Shown here: positions 26,450-36,570 of the stretch, in pieces
Layout of the letters: each line of letters starts with the position of its first letter
Position numbering within the stretch: position 1 is the first letter of the stretch
NCBI GenBank assembly: GCA_025934775.1
Contig: JAICWO010000010.1
Coordinates: 1-64,000 of the forward strand
Length of the DNA stretch: 64,000 bases
Source: Gemmatimonadaceae bacterium
Lineage (GTDB): Bacteria; Gemmatimonadota; Gemmatimonadetes; Gemmatimonadales; Gemmatimonadaceae
Direction: 5' to 3'
Translations under genes and position numbers: made by a program
Notes under the pieces: generated by a model
Database searches by the model: none
What the model was told of the DNA's origin: nothing
What the model saw: the letters and a program-made list of their open reading frames with translations, nothing else

Positions 26450-29158
26450 CTACTCCTGCCGCAGCACCTGCATCGGCGCGATGCGGAGCGCCGCACGAGC
26501 CGGGAGTACCATCGCTACGCCGCCCACGACGAGCAGCAGCACCGCGACGCCCGCCAGTCCGGCCACGCCGAGCCCCGGCAGCGGCAGCGTGAGGCTGTCG
26601 ATCAGCCCCGTCTCTCCGAGCGAAAGCGCCAATCCGACCACCAGCCCGACGCCGACCAATCGCATCTCGCGACGCATGACGAGCCTGAGCACCGCGCGCG
26701 GGCCCGCCCCCATGGCGACGTGGACCGCGATCTCCCGGCGCCGCTGCTGCACCGCGAACGACACGACGCCGTACAAACCGATCAACGCGAGAGCGAGTCC
26801 GAGCGCCGCGATCGAGGCGGTGATGCTCGCCGCGTACCGGAAGGGAACCACCTCCTGATCGTGCACGCTGGTCAACGACTTCACATCCAGCGGCTCGTCG
26901 CGATCGACGGACGTGGCGATGTCGCGCAGCGTCCGCACGAGCACTGGCGCCGAAAGGTCCGACCGCACGAGCAGCGGCATGTCGACCGTGGCGAAGTCGG
27001 AGTCCGTCGCGGGCCGGTAGACGTACCCCGACGTATCGTCGTCCCAGAGATTCATGCTGTGCGCGTCCGTCGCCACGCCGACGACCTGCACGACCTCGCG
27101 CACCTCGCCGTTCGCACGCAGCATGCGCAGCTTCTGGCCGGCCGCTCGTGTCGCCGGCCAGAGCGCTCGCGCCGCGGCTTGCGTCACGATCGCGACCGGC
27201 GCATTCGTGGCGCTGTCGGCGGCGCTGAACGCGCGGCCATCCACGATCGATTGGCCGACCACGTCGAAGTAGCTCGGCGTAATGCGGTCGGTCGGCAGCG
27301 CGTGGATCGACGACTCGTCGTCGTTTGACTCGCCGACGCGGACTCGCGTGAGCGGCCACGAGGAGAACGGCATGCTGCTGCCGCGCGCCGTCGCGGCGAC
27401 CCCCGACGCGTGCGCGACGCGCGCGGCGAACGTCGCGCGGTCTGACACGAGAAGCGGCGTGAGTCGATCGCGCGGAGCGAGCCCGAAGCTCGCCAGCGAT
27501 ACGCGATCGGCGACGATCCCAGAACGCGCCGACGCGAAGCGCGCCACACCGCGCGTGAGAATGGCCGCCGCCGCGATGAGCACCACCGAACCGGCGACCT
27601 GCGCGACGATCAACCCGTCCCGAAGCCGCGATCGTCGCACGTGGCCGCCCGCGGCCGCATCGTCGCCCTTGAGCATCCCGTTGAGATTGGGCGACGTCGC
27701 GTGCAGCGCCGGCGCGAGGCCGAACGTGAGCGCGCTCACCGCGGCGAGCACGATCGTGTAGATCACGACGCGCCAGCTCGGATGGAGCGCGAGCATCAGC
27801 GTGCCGTACGTCGACGGGACGAAGCTGAAGTACGACCGCGAGATGATGCTCACGGTCCATGAGGACAACGCGAATCCCACGATCGCGCCCGCGGCCGCGA
27901 TCAGCAGGCTTTCGGTGAGGAGCTGGCGCACGAGCCGATTGCGCGACGCGCCCATCGCGAGGCGCACCGCGATCTCGCGCTGGCGAACGAGCGCTCGCGA
28001 GAGCAGCAGGTTCGCGAGATTCGAGCACGCGATGACCAACACGAGTCCCACGACGAAGAGCGCCGGCGCGAGGGCGAGGAACACTCGCGCGTCCGGCGGC
28101 AACAGCGATTCGCTCGGCTGCAGCCTGGCGCCCACGACGCGCAGCTGCGCATCGGGCGAGCTCGCCGGCACCGGGGGTTCGGCGATGAACCCCGACAGCT
28201 CGGAGACGGCTTGCTGCATCGTCGCGCCGGCGCGCAAGCGCGCGTGCACGACGATGAATCGATTCTTCGGATCGAGCAGTCGCCCGGGCGTGCCGCCGAC
28301 GCGCTCGCCCTGCGCGAGCGTCATCCACATGTCCGGCACGAGCGGGTTCGCGCCGACGAAGCTCGCGTTCGCGATGCCGACGATCGTCGCGTGTGTGCCG
28401 TTCACGACGATGTCATGCCCAATTGCGGTTGGCGCGCGCGCGAACGCGCTCGTCCAATACGCGTCGCTGATCACGACCACGGGGCTGCCGTCGACACGGT
28501 CGTCGTTCGGCGAGAGCACGCGGCCGAGCTGCGCCGATCCACCCAGGGCGATGAAGTAGTTGCCCGTGGCGAAGCCGATGCTCGCAGGACGCGCGGCGAC
28601 CGCGGGCGACGCTTTCACCGCCATCGGCTCGGCGTCGTACCCGACGACGTCCTGGATGGTGCGAGCGTGCGCCGCGATCGTCGTGACCTCCGAGTACGCG
28701 AAGCGGATGCTGGTCACGTTGCGCGCGTCGAGCGTTTGCAGCCGGACCAAACGCTCCGGATGCGCGACGGGGAGCGGGCGCCAGGCGAGCGCATCGATGA
28801 GCGTGAAGAACCCGGCGTTCACGCCGATCGCGATGCCGACGGCGCCGACGGCGATCACGGCGAAGCCCGGACCGCGCCGCAGCATGCGCGCGCCGTAGCG
28901 CACGTCCTGCCACAGATCCTCCAGCCAATGGAAGCCCCACTCGTCGCGGCTCCGCTCGCCAAGCGCGAGCGCATTGCCAAAGCGGCGGCGCGTCGCGACG
29001 CGCGCCTCGTCTGCGGACAAGCCGCGCTCCACGTAGCGCGCCGCACGGAGGTCGAGATGCAGACGCATCTCGGTCTCGAGATCCTTCGTCGAGCGATCGC
29101 GCGAGAGGAGGAGCCGCGCGCGCCGCAGCGCGCTGGTCACCGATGCGAGCATCGACAT
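26450..29158 (-). CDS. ADOP family permease with N-terminal prefix domain
   Basis: DLETEMRLHLDLRAARYVERGLSADEARVATRRRFGN prefix; FtsX repeats ALVRQREIAVRLAMGASRNRLVRQLLTESLLIA, QQRRREIAVHVAMGAGPRAVLRLVMRREM. Confidence 0.9.
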   Translation of the reverse strand: MSMLASVTSALRRARLLLSRDRSTKDLETEMRLHLDLRAARYVERGLSADEARVATRRRFGNALALGERSRDEWGFHWLEDLWQDVRYGARMLRRGPGFAVIAVGAVGIAIGVNAGFFTLIDALAWRPLPVAHPERLVRLQTLDARNVTSIRFAYSEVTTIAAHARTIQDVVGYDAEPMAVKASPAVAARPASIGFATGNYFIALGGSAQLGRVLSPNDDRVDGSPVVVISDAYWTSAFARAPTAIGHDIVVNGTHATIVGIANASFVGANPLVPDMWMTLAQGERVGGTPGRLLDPKNRFIVVHARLRAGATMQQAVSELSGFIAEPPVPASSPDAQLRVVGARLQPSESLLPPDARVFLALAPALFVVGLVLVIACSNLANLLLSRALVRQREIAVRLAMGASRNRLVRQLLTESLLIAAAGAIVGFALSSWTVSIISRSYFSFVPSTYGTLMLALHPSWRVVIYTIVLAAVSALTFGLAPALHATSPNLNGMLKGDDAAAGGHVRRSRLRDGLIVAQVAGSVVLIAAAAILTRGVARFASARSGIVADRVSLASFGLAPRDRLTPLLVSDRATFAARVAHASGVAATARGSSMPFSSWPLTRVRVGESNDDESSIHALPTDRITPSYFDVVGQSIVDGRAFSAADSATNAPVAIVTQAAARALWPATRAAGQKLRMLRANGEVREVVQVVGVATDAHSMNLWDDDTSGYVYRPATDSDFATVDMPLLVRSDLSAPVLVRTLRDIATSVDRDEPLDVKSLTSVHDQEVVPFRYAASITASIAALGLALALIGLYGVVSFAVQQRRREIAVHVAMGAGPRAVLRLVMRREMRLVGVGLVVGLALSLGETGLIDSLTLPLPGLGVAGLAGVAVLLLVVGGVAMVLPARAALRIAPMQVLRQE

Positions 29159-29159
29159 G

Positions 29160-29501
29160 TCACGCCGGCTGGAGGATGCGAGCGATCGCGGACGACACGC
29201 GCTTGTACGCTTCGACCTCGCGGGCGAGCTGCTGTCGACCGTGCGCTGTGAGGTGGTAATAGCGCGCGCGCCGGTTCTCGGCGGTGCGCCCCCATTCGCC
29301 GTGGATCCAGCCTTTGACGAGCATGCGTTGCAGGGCCGGATAGAGCGACCCCTCCTCGACCTGGAGCACGTCGCGCGAGCGGCGCTCGATGGCGTCGGCG
29401 ATCTCGAAGCCGTGGAGCTCGCCGCCGGCGGCGGCGAGCGTGCGGAGCACGAGCATGTCCAGGGTGCCGGGCGGGATGGGGTCGCGTTCGGTCGCGGTCA
29501 T
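29160..29501 (-). CDS. PadR-family transcriptional regulator
   Basis: GTLDMLVLRTLAAAGGELHGFEIADAIERRSRDVLQVEEGSLYPALQRMLVKGWIHGEWGRTAENRRARYYHLTAHGRQQL. Confidence 0.93.
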   Translation of the reverse strand: MTATERDPIPPGTLDMLVLRTLAAAGGELHGFEIADAIERRSRDVLQVEEGSLYPALQRMLVKGWIHGEWGRTAENRRARYYHLTAHGRQQLAREVEAYKRVSSAIARILQPA

Positions 29502-29503
29502 TG

Positions 29504-29542
29504 CATAGGCTCTCTATGTCAGCGTTGCATAGGCTATCTATG
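29504..29542. promoter_or_regulatory. Putative PadR operator: two copies of CATAG-N5-CTATG, 24 bp apart
   Basis: CATAGGCTCTCTATG (29504-29518) and CATAGGCTATCTATG (29528-29542) directly upstream of the PadR start. Confidence 0.7.
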
Positions 29543-29635
29543 TCACGGCTCGGTGTCAAGGCGGGAATCGGCGGCGTGGTTGCGCCCGCGGGAGTCGGGG
29601 ACGAATATGGTCGAAGGACTCAGCCCCGATTGCCC

Positions 29636-30637
29636 ATGCCTCGACTTGCCATCCGCACTGCCGCGCATCTCGCCGCCTGCCTGCTGGTTCTCGGCGGCGT
29701 AGCGCACGCCCAGACGCCGCACTCCGGCAATCCGATTCTCCCCGGCTGGTACGCCGATCCCGAAGCGCACGTCTTCGACGGACAGTACTGGATCTACCCC
29801 ACGTACTCCGCGCCGTACAACGAGCAAACGTTCATGGACGTGTTCTCGTCGCCGGATCTGGTCACGTGGACCAAGCACTCGCACGCGCTCGACACCGCGA
29901 ACGTCAAGTGGGCCCACCGCGCCGTCTGGGCGCCGTCGGTGATCGAGAAGGACGGCTGGTACTACATCTTTTTCGGCGCGAACGACATTCAGAACGACAC
30001 CCAGGCCGGCGGCATCGGCATCGCGCGCTCGCGGAATCCGGGTGGCCCGTTCGTCGACTACCTCGGCAAACCGCTGATCGACAAGTTCCACAACGGCGCG
30101 CAGCCAATCGATCCGTACGTATTCAAGGATTATGATGGCGCGTACTACATCACGTACGGCGGCTGGAAGCACTGCAACATCGCGAAGCTGAAGGACGACT
30201 TCACCGGATTCGTACCGTTCGCCGACGGCACCACGTTCAAGGAGATCACGCCGGACGGTTACGTCGAGGGATCGTTCATGCTCCTCAAGGATCACAAGTA
30301 CTACTTCATGTGGTCCGAGGGCGGATGGGGCGGCCCGAACTACGCCGTGGCGTACGCGATCGGAACGTCGCCGATCGGGCCGTTCAAGCGGATCGGCAAG
30401 ATCCTCCAGCAGGATTCCACCGTCGCCACGGGAGCGGGACACCACTCCGTCCTCTACTCACCGGCGTCGCACAAGTACTACATCGTCTATCATCGCCGGC
30501 CGCTGGGCGAGCACGATCCGAATCATCGCGTCGTGAGCATCGACGAGCTGCACTTTGACACGAACGGCCTGATCGAGCCGGTGAAGATCACCTTCGAGGG
30601 TGTCGCGGCGGATCCGCTGCGCGGTGGGTCGAAGTAG
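29636..30637 (+). CDS. Glycoside hydrolase family 43-like (five-bladed propeller) secreted protein
   Basis: MPRLAIRTAAHLAACLLVLGGVAHAQ signal; NPILPGWYADPEAHVFDGQYWIYPTYS; VWAPSVIEKDGWYYIFFGAND; YVEGSFMLLKDHKYYFMWSEGGWG. Confidence 0.85.
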   Translation: MPRLAIRTAAHLAACLLVLGGVAHAQTPHSGNPILPGWYADPEAHVFDGQYWIYPTYSAPYNEQTFMDVFSSPDLVTWTKHSHALDTANVKWAHRAVWAPSVIEKDGWYYIFFGANDIQNDTQAGGIGIARSRNPGGPFVDYLGKPLIDKFHNGAQPIDPYVFKDYDGAYYITYGGWKHCNIAKLKDDFTGFVPFADGTTFKEITPDGYVEGSFMLLKDHKYYFMWSEGGWGGPNYAVAYAIGTSPIGPFKRIGKILQQDSTVATGAGHHSVLYSPASHKYYIVYHRRPLGEHDPNHRVVSIDELHFDTNGLIEPVKITFEGVAADPLRGGSK

Positions 30638-30655
30638 TCGCGCGCGCCGAACCAG

Positions 30656-33352
30656 TCATTCGTCGCGCAGGGCGCGGATCGGGTCGATGCGTAGCGCGCG
30701 CCGCGCCGGCACCGCGCTCGCCACGATCGCGACGATGGTTACGAGCACGACGACGGTCGTGAGCACGAGGGGATCGCGCGGCGGCACGCCAAACAGGATC
30801 GCCCGCAGCGCACCCGCCACGAGCACCGCGAGCGCGAGGCCGATGGCGACGCCGATCCACGCGAGCCGCATTCCCTGACCGACGACGAGACGCAGGATCA
30901 CCGGCATCCGCGCGCCAAGCGCGACTCGTACGCCGATCTCCCGCGTGCGCTGCGCGACGGAGTAGGCGATGACGCCGTACATCCCGACCGTCGCCAACAG
31001 CAGCGCGAGCACGCCGAAGATCGATGCGAACTCGGAGCCGAGCCGCGGAAAGATGAGCGCCTGTCCGTCGCGGAGGTGCTGCTCGATCGTCCGTGTGTCG
31101 AAAACAGGCAGTTGCGCATCGACCGAGGTGATCGCACGGCGAAGCCCGGGCAGCGCGGCAGCGGCATCAGTGTTCGTGTATACGAGGAGCGTCATCTCCT
31201 CCGGCACGAGCTGCCCGAGCGGACGGAAGATGTACGGATGCGGCGTCTCGCCGGGGACGAGGTCCTGCATCCCGCGCACGACGCCCACGACCTCGAGCAC
31301 CGGACCGCCCGCCGAGCGCGTGTGGAATTGCTTGCCGACCGCGCTCTCGCCGGGCCAGAGCGCCTTCGCGAGCGCGTCGTTCACGATCGCGACTTGCGTC
31401 GCACCGGCTGAGTCGCCCGGAACGAACGTCCGTCCGGCGAGCAGCGGGACGTCCATCGTCGCGAAGTAGTCGCCGCCCACCGCGTCGTAGAAGTAGTTGA
31501 AGCCGTTGACGGGTACGTGCGCGGACGATGCGATCGGAAAGACCGGCACGTTGTCGCGAGAGAAGCCGAACGGCAGAAAGCCGGTGAGCGCGACGGATCG
31601 CGCGCCGGGAATCGACGCGGCTTTGGCCAGGATGTCGTGGTACATCCGCGTTGCTCGTACGCTGTCGTACGCGGGCGCACGCCATTCTGTCGCCGCCATC
31701 GCGACGTGATCGGGGCGAAAGCCGAAATCCATGTGCAGCGCGTTCCGCGCGCTCCGCACGAGCAGGCCGGCGCAGACGAGCACCACCACCGACACCGCGA
31801 CCTGCGCGATGACGAGCGTCGAGCGCAGCCGCGTGTGGCCGCCGCTCGCGGAGTTGCCCGCGCTCGCCTTCAGCAGCGAATTGAGATCGCGATGGCGCGC
31901 CGCGGCCGCCGGAGCGATCGATGCAACGACCGCCGCGACGAGCGTCGCGAGCGCAAGAAACGCCAGCACCCGGCCGTCGAGCTCCATCCCCCAACGGATC
32001 GGCAGATCGGTCGCGATACGAATCGATTGCATCGCGCGCACGGCGGCGAAGGTCACCGGGAGCGCCGCCAGGCCGCCGCCGAGTGACAGCAGCGAGCACT
32101 CGACGAGCGCCTGTCGCACGATCCGCCACTGACTCGCGCCGAGCGCGGTGCGGATCGCGAGCTCGCGCCGGCGCACGACGACGCGTGCCAGGAGCACGCT
32201 CGCCACATTCGCGCACGCGACCAGCAGGACCAGCAGCACGAGCGACATGAAGATTGCCGCGACGACCGGCGTCGAGCCCGAGATCGAGACGTCGGGCCGC
32301 GCGAAGTGCTCGCGGACGACCATCTCGTCGACGTTCGCGTTCGTGAGCGGGTATGCGCGGGCGAGTTGTGCCGCCTTCAGGTGGAGCGCGCGTGCGGCGG
32401 CGCTCATCGAGACGCCGTCGCGGAGCCGGCCGAACACATTGACGAGAATGTTTCGGCGATTCGAGAGCGCTGCCGTGACGACCGGCCCGACCTGGTTGAT
32501 CGGAACGACGCCATCCAACTCCGTCACCGCGCGCACGCCGTGGAAGCTCGGCGGCATCACACCGATCACCGTCACCGGATGATCGTTGATTCGAATGACG
32601 CGGCCGATCACGCCGGAGTCGCCCGCGAAGCGACGCTGCCACGCCACGTAGGTCAGGACCATTTCCGGATGTGCGAGCTCGCCGTCGTCATCGCCCGGTG
32701 AGAACGTGCGGCCGAGCATCGGCGCCAGGCCGAGCGTGGAGAAATAGTTCGCCGTCGCGTCGTCGATCCAGATGCGATCGGCGCCTCGATCGGTGTTCAG
32801 ATCGACGAGGCGGCTCGTGTACGCGGTGAGCGACGCGAAGACCGCCGTGTCGGCGCGGATGTCCGCGTAGTCGGGATACGAGAGCGGATGCGGAATCGCG
32901 AGCTCGCGATCGGTGCGGCCGAGCACGACCAACTCGCGGCCGTACGCGCCCGGGAGCGGTCGGAACATGAACGCATCGACGACGCTGTAGATCGCGCTGG
33001 TGATGCCGATGCCAAGCGCGAACGTGAGCACGACGACGGCGACGAGACCGGGGCTGCGGCGCAGCGCGCGCACGGCGACTTTGACGTCGCGTCCCAGATC
33101 GCCGAGCGCATTCGCGCGACGATCGAGGGCGGCGTGGCGTTCGTCCATGTCGCGCAGCGTGGCGCGCGTGCGATCGACGTCGCCGAACTCTCGCTCGGCC
33201 CGCGCGCGGGCGGCGCCGCGGTCGAGGCCGGCCGCGCACAGCTCGTCGGCGCGCGCGTCGATGTGGAACGCGACCTCGGCGTCGACGTCGGCGGCGACGT
33301 TGGGTCGCCAGAAGCGGAGATACCGATGCCACTTCGCGCTCTGATTCGCCAT
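30656..33352 (-). CDS. ADOP family permease with N-terminal prefix domain
   Basis: DVDAEVAFHIDARADELCAAGLDRGAARARAEREFGD prefix; VVRRRELAIRTALGASQWRIVRQALVECSLLS; QRTREIGVRVALGARMPVILRLVVGQGM. Confidence 0.9.
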   Translation of the reverse strand: MANQSAKWHRYLRFWRPNVAADVDAEVAFHIDARADELCAAGLDRGAARARAEREFGDVDRTRATLRDMDERHAALDRRANALGDLGRDVKVAVRALRRSPGLVAVVVLTFALGIGITSAIYSVVDAFMFRPLPGAYGRELVVLGRTDRELAIPHPLSYPDYADIRADTAVFASLTAYTSRLVDLNTDRGADRIWIDDATANYFSTLGLAPMLGRTFSPGDDDGELAHPEMVLTYVAWQRRFAGDSGVIGRVIRINDHPVTVIGVMPPSFHGVRAVTELDGVVPINQVGPVVTAALSNRRNILVNVFGRLRDGVSMSAAARALHLKAAQLARAYPLTNANVDEMVVREHFARPDVSISGSTPVVAAIFMSLVLLVLLVACANVASVLLARVVVRRRELAIRTALGASQWRIVRQALVECSLLSLGGGLAALPVTFAAVRAMQSIRIATDLPIRWGMELDGRVLAFLALATLVAAVVASIAPAAAARHRDLNSLLKASAGNSASGGHTRLRSTLVIAQVAVSVVVLVCAGLLVRSARNALHMDFGFRPDHVAMAATEWRAPAYDSVRATRMYHDILAKAASIPGARSVALTGFLPFGFSRDNVPVFPIASSAHVPVNGFNYFYDAVGGDYFATMDVPLLAGRTFVPGDSAGATQVAIVNDALAKALWPGESAVGKQFHTRSAGGPVLEVVGVVRGMQDLVPGETPHPYIFRPLGQLVPEEMTLLVYTNTDAAAALPGLRRAITSVDAQLPVFDTRTIEQHLRDGQALIFPRLGSEFASIFGVLALLLATVGMYGVIAYSVAQRTREIGVRVALGARMPVILRLVVGQGMRLAWIGVAIGLALAVLVAGALRAILFGVPPRDPLVLTTVVVLVTIVAIVASAVPARRALRIDPIRALRDE

Positions 33353-33359
33353 GGCTGCC

Positions 33360-33710
33360 TCAGGCCGGTTGCGCGGTCGCGTGTATGACTTTACTCACGG
33401 CGCGCGAGTAGAGATCCCAACTCGCGGCCCGGGCGCGGAGCTGCTGGCGGCCCTTGGGAGTGAGCGTGTAGTACTTGGCGCGCCGATTGTTCTCGGTGAG
33501 TCCCCAATCGGCGCCGATCAACCCGCGATGCTCCATGCGGTGCAGGGCGGGGTAGAGCGCGCCGTCGTCGATCTGGAGGATCTCGTCCGTGGTCTGTCGG
33601 ATCCATTTGGCGATCCCGAACCCGTGCATCGGTCCCCAGGACAGCGACTTGAGGACCATGACGTCGAGCGTGCCCTGGAGCAGATCGAGGTCGGCGGCGG
33701 TAGGCGGCAT
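33360..33710 (-). CDS. PadR-family transcriptional regulator
   Basis: LLQGTLDVMVLKSLSWGPMHGFGIAKWIRQTTDEILQIDDGALYPALHRMEHRGLIGADWGLTENNRRAKYYTLTPKGRQQL. Confidence 0.93.
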   Translation of the reverse strand: MPPTAADLDLLQGTLDVMVLKSLSWGPMHGFGIAKWIRQTTDEILQIDDGALYPALHRMEHRGLIGADWGLTENNRRAKYYTLTPKGRQQLRARAASWDLYSRAVSKVIHATAQPA

Positions 33711-33714
33711 GGAG

Positions 33715-33770
33715 TACCCTTAGGATGTAAGGGGAAGATGCCGCTGTTACCCTAAGGTGTCAAGGGGAAG
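33715..33770. promoter_or_regulatory. Putative PadR operator pair (TACCCTTAGGATGTAAGGGGAAG / TACCCTAAGGTGTCAAGGGGAAG)
   Basis: 23-bp direct copies at 33715-33737 and 33748-33770, the first with an inverted CCCTTA/TAAGGG core; directly upstream of PadR. Confidence 0.65.
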
Positions 33771-36432
33771 TGTTCCATGGCGTCACCGCGCGGGTGCGGG
33801 ATTGCGCGACGATCGCCATCACCGGAATCGCGACGAGCACCACCACCGCGATCGATCCGCCGGTGAGATACCGGTCGTTGCCGATCGCGAGCAGCGTCAC
33901 GGTGGCCGGAAGGACGGCGCTCACGAACAGCGCGACCGCCGCGGTCAGGAAGCCGTACCGCCAGACGCTCCAGCAGATGACCGAAAACGACGCCATCGCG
34001 AACGGCGTCAGCAGCCACGGACGCATCATCGGCTGTGTCGACATGAGACCGACGGCGATCCCGGGCAGCGCGATCGCGAGCCACGCCCGTTTGGTGAAGC
34101 GCAGCAGAAAATGCACCGCGAAGAAGGCGATCACGGTCGTGACGAGCGCGCTGCCGACGGATGTCGGCGCGAGCGCGAGCGCGGCCAACGGATTCGTCAC
34201 CTCGGGGAGCGATGCGGTCGTCCACGACATCGCGATCGCGAGCGCGGCGCCGATCTCGCGCAGCGCGGCGGCAATCGCGCCGACGGCGAGCCCGCGGAGG
34301 AGCGCCGGCCCCCACGCCGGTGAGCCGAGGTCGAGCCGCGCGATCGCATCGAATCCGACCAGCGCACGCGGATTGATCTCGTTGGCGAGCGACTCGCCGC
34401 TCACGAGCCCGAACATGAGTCCGCAGAGCACGAACAGCCCGACGAACGCCAGCCCTGAGACGATCGCGACCGTCTCGGCGCCGCCGAGGTTCGCGTCCGT
34501 GGCGACCAGCACGTTGACGCCGATCAGCACGATCGCGACGGCACTGACGCGCGCGGCGGCTTTCCATCGCAAGTCGTCGGTGCGTTGGCGGCGCACCGCG
34601 ATGATGATCGACGCGAGCACGAGCGCGGTCCACATGATGATCACGCCGGTGACGACGCCCGTGTGCCACGGATCGCGGCGCACGGCGCGCACGAAGCGCG
34701 GCGGCGCGCTGAAGCTCGCCTGATACTGGCGGACCCGGTCGCCGGCGACGACGATGCGGAGGTGCTGGCGCGCGGTGTCGCCGTGCGATACGACGGCGTT
34801 CGTGCGCGCGGCCCACTCCAACACGCGGTCGGTGCGCCCGGGGCGCTGCACGAGCGAGTCCGTCACGCGCGCGTACGCCGCGACGTCGATCCCGGCATCG
34901 TGGAGGAAGCGGGCCGCGGTGCGCTGCGCGCTGTCGTCGCTGATCGCCGGCAGCGCGGCGGAATCGCTCGGGATCGCGCTCGTGAACGAGACCACGTGTC
35001 CCGAGGGGGCGACGGCGACTTCCCACGTCTGCACCGAGTCGCCGGGGCCGGTGCGCCGCCAGCGGAGATCCCAGTGCAGCATGCCGTCCGCGTCGGCGAT
35101 CGCCCGCGCGTCGGCCGCCCGCACGCCAACCGACTTCTCGAGCCAGACGAACGCCGTGTCGTCCTGCGCGAGGACGAGGTGCTCATCGTACGAGCCCGCC
35201 GTCGCGCCCTGTTTCGTCAGGAACGCGCGGGCGATGAAGAGCGCGTCGGTGCGCTGGCGCGCCGCCGCGGCGGCGGCGCGCGGATGAGCGAACGAGAATA
35301 TGAGTGCCGTAATAACAATTCCGAGAACGCCGAGCAGGAGGAGCGGCTCCGTGAACGACGGGCGCGTGCTGCCCGCGAAGGCCGCCATCTCGCTCGCGCT
35401 CGGCCGCCGCCGTCCGGAGGCCGCGCCGGTGCCGACGCCGATGCGGGGGATCGCCGCCGCGAACTCCTCGAGGGTCGCGAAGCGCGACGCCGGGTTCTTG
35501 GACAAGGCGCGCCCGAGCGCATCCGAGAGCTCGCGCGGCACGTCCGATCGCACGCTGGAGACGGACTTCGGCACCTCGGTGATCTGCTTCATGATCAGGC
35601 CGGCCATCGTGTCGGCATCGAACGGCGAGCGCCCGATGAGCATCCGATAGGCGACCAGCGCGAGGGCGTATTCGTCGCTCCGCGCGTCGAGATTCGTCTC
35701 GCCGCTCGCCTGCTCGGGGCTCATGTAGTGCGGCGTGCCCATGGCCATACCGGTGCCGGTGAGCTTCGCGTCGGCGCCGCTGGTCGCCTTGGCGATGCCG
35801 AAATCCATGACGATGGGCCGGCGCTCCGGGCCCTCGAGCATGATGTTGTCCGGCTTGATGTCGCGATGCACGATCCCCGCGCGGTGGGCCGCCGCGAGCG
35901 CCTCGGCGCACTCGCGCACGATGCGACACGTCTCTTCGACCGAGAACTGGCCCTCGCGGTCGAGCGCCTCGCCCAGGCTCTCGCCCTCGATCATCGGCAT
36001 GACGAAGTAGGCGATCCCTTCGCCTTCGCCCACCTCGTAGATCGGGATGATGTTCGGGTGCCGCAGCTTGGCGACGGCTTCCGCTTCACGTTGGAAGCGC
36101 TGCAGCAGCGTGTCCGAGATGACGAGATCGTAGCGGAGCGTCTTGACGGCGACTTCGCGCTTGAGCCGAACGTCGAACGCCGACCAGACTTCCGCGAACC
36201 CGCCGCGGCCGAGCAGCCGCCGGATCTTCAACCCGTCGCCGAGGGCGCGCTGGAGCCGCGCGCGATGGTCCGCGCCTTCCTCCTCGCCGGCCGGGGCGCC
36301 CGGCGCGACCGCTACTTCCCACGTCGCCGGGTTGAACGAGAGCGGCGTCGCGTGCCCGCACGCCGGGCAGAACCGAGCACCTTGCGGCAGCGGCTCGGCG
36401 CAGGACGGGCAGGTGCTGATCGCAGACGGCAC
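33760..36432 (-). CDS. Serine/threonine protein kinase with N-terminal zinc ribbon and C-terminal multi-TM region
   Basis: CPSCAEPLPQGARFCPACG; IRRLLGRGGFAEVWSAFDVRLKREVAVKTL; GIVHRDIKPDNIML; VMDFGIAKA; GTPHYMSPEQ; GTG start inferred. Confidence 0.9.
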   Translation of the reverse strand: MPSAISTCPSCAEPLPQGARFCPACGHATPLSFNPATWEVAVAPGAPAGEEEGADHRARLQRALGDGLKIRRLLGRGGFAEVWSAFDVRLKREVAVKTLRYDLVISDTLLQRFQREAEAVAKLRHPNIIPIYEVGEGEGIAYFVMPMIEGESLGEALDREGQFSVEETCRIVRECAEALAAAHRAGIVHRDIKPDNIMLEGPERRPIVMDFGIAKATSGADAKLTGTGMAMGTPHYMSPEQASGETNLDARSDEYALALVAYRMLIGRSPFDADTMAGLIMKQITEVPKSVSSVRSDVPRELSDALGRALSKNPASRFATLEEFAAAIPRIGVGTGAASGRRRPSASEMAAFAGSTRPSFTEPLLLLGVLGIVITALIFSFAHPRAAAAAARQRTDALFIARAFLTKQGATAGSYDEHLVLAQDDTAFVWLEKSVGVRAADARAIADADGMLHWDLRWRRTGPGDSVQTWEVAVAPSGHVVSFTSAIPSDSAALPAISDDSAQRTAARFLHDAGIDVAAYARVTDSLVQRPGRTDRVLEWAARTNAVVSHGDTARQHLRIVVAGDRVRQYQASFSAPPRFVRAVRRDPWHTGVVTGVIIMWTALVLASIIIAVRRQRTDDLRWKAAARVSAVAIVLIGVNVLVATDANLGGAETVAIVSGLAFVGLFVLCGLMFGLVSGESLANEINPRALVGFDAIARLDLGSPAWGPALLRGLAVGAIAAALREIGAALAIAMSWTTASLPEVTNPLAALALAPTSVGSALVTTVIAFFAVHFLLRFTKRAWLAIALPGIAVGLMSTQPMMRPWLLTPFAMASFSVICWSVWRYGFLTAAVALFVSAVLPATVTLLAIGNDRYLTGGSIAVVVLVAIPVMAIVAQSRTRAVTPWNTSP

Positions 36433-36570
36433 GCGGGCTCCGGGCGGGCGGTGGACACTACCAGCACAATGTCCGTCGTCGCGACGAGCATCGCAAGACG
36501 AGCTCGACTCGATTCGAATCGCCCGAATCACCGCCACGCGATCGACGTGGGCGGCAGTATACTACAACTC

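Noticed and set aside
34585-36570. Upstream part of the 867-aa plus-strand ORF ending at 37188
   Set aside because: Antisense to the Ser/Thr kinase; the real gene most likely starts at ATG 36571.
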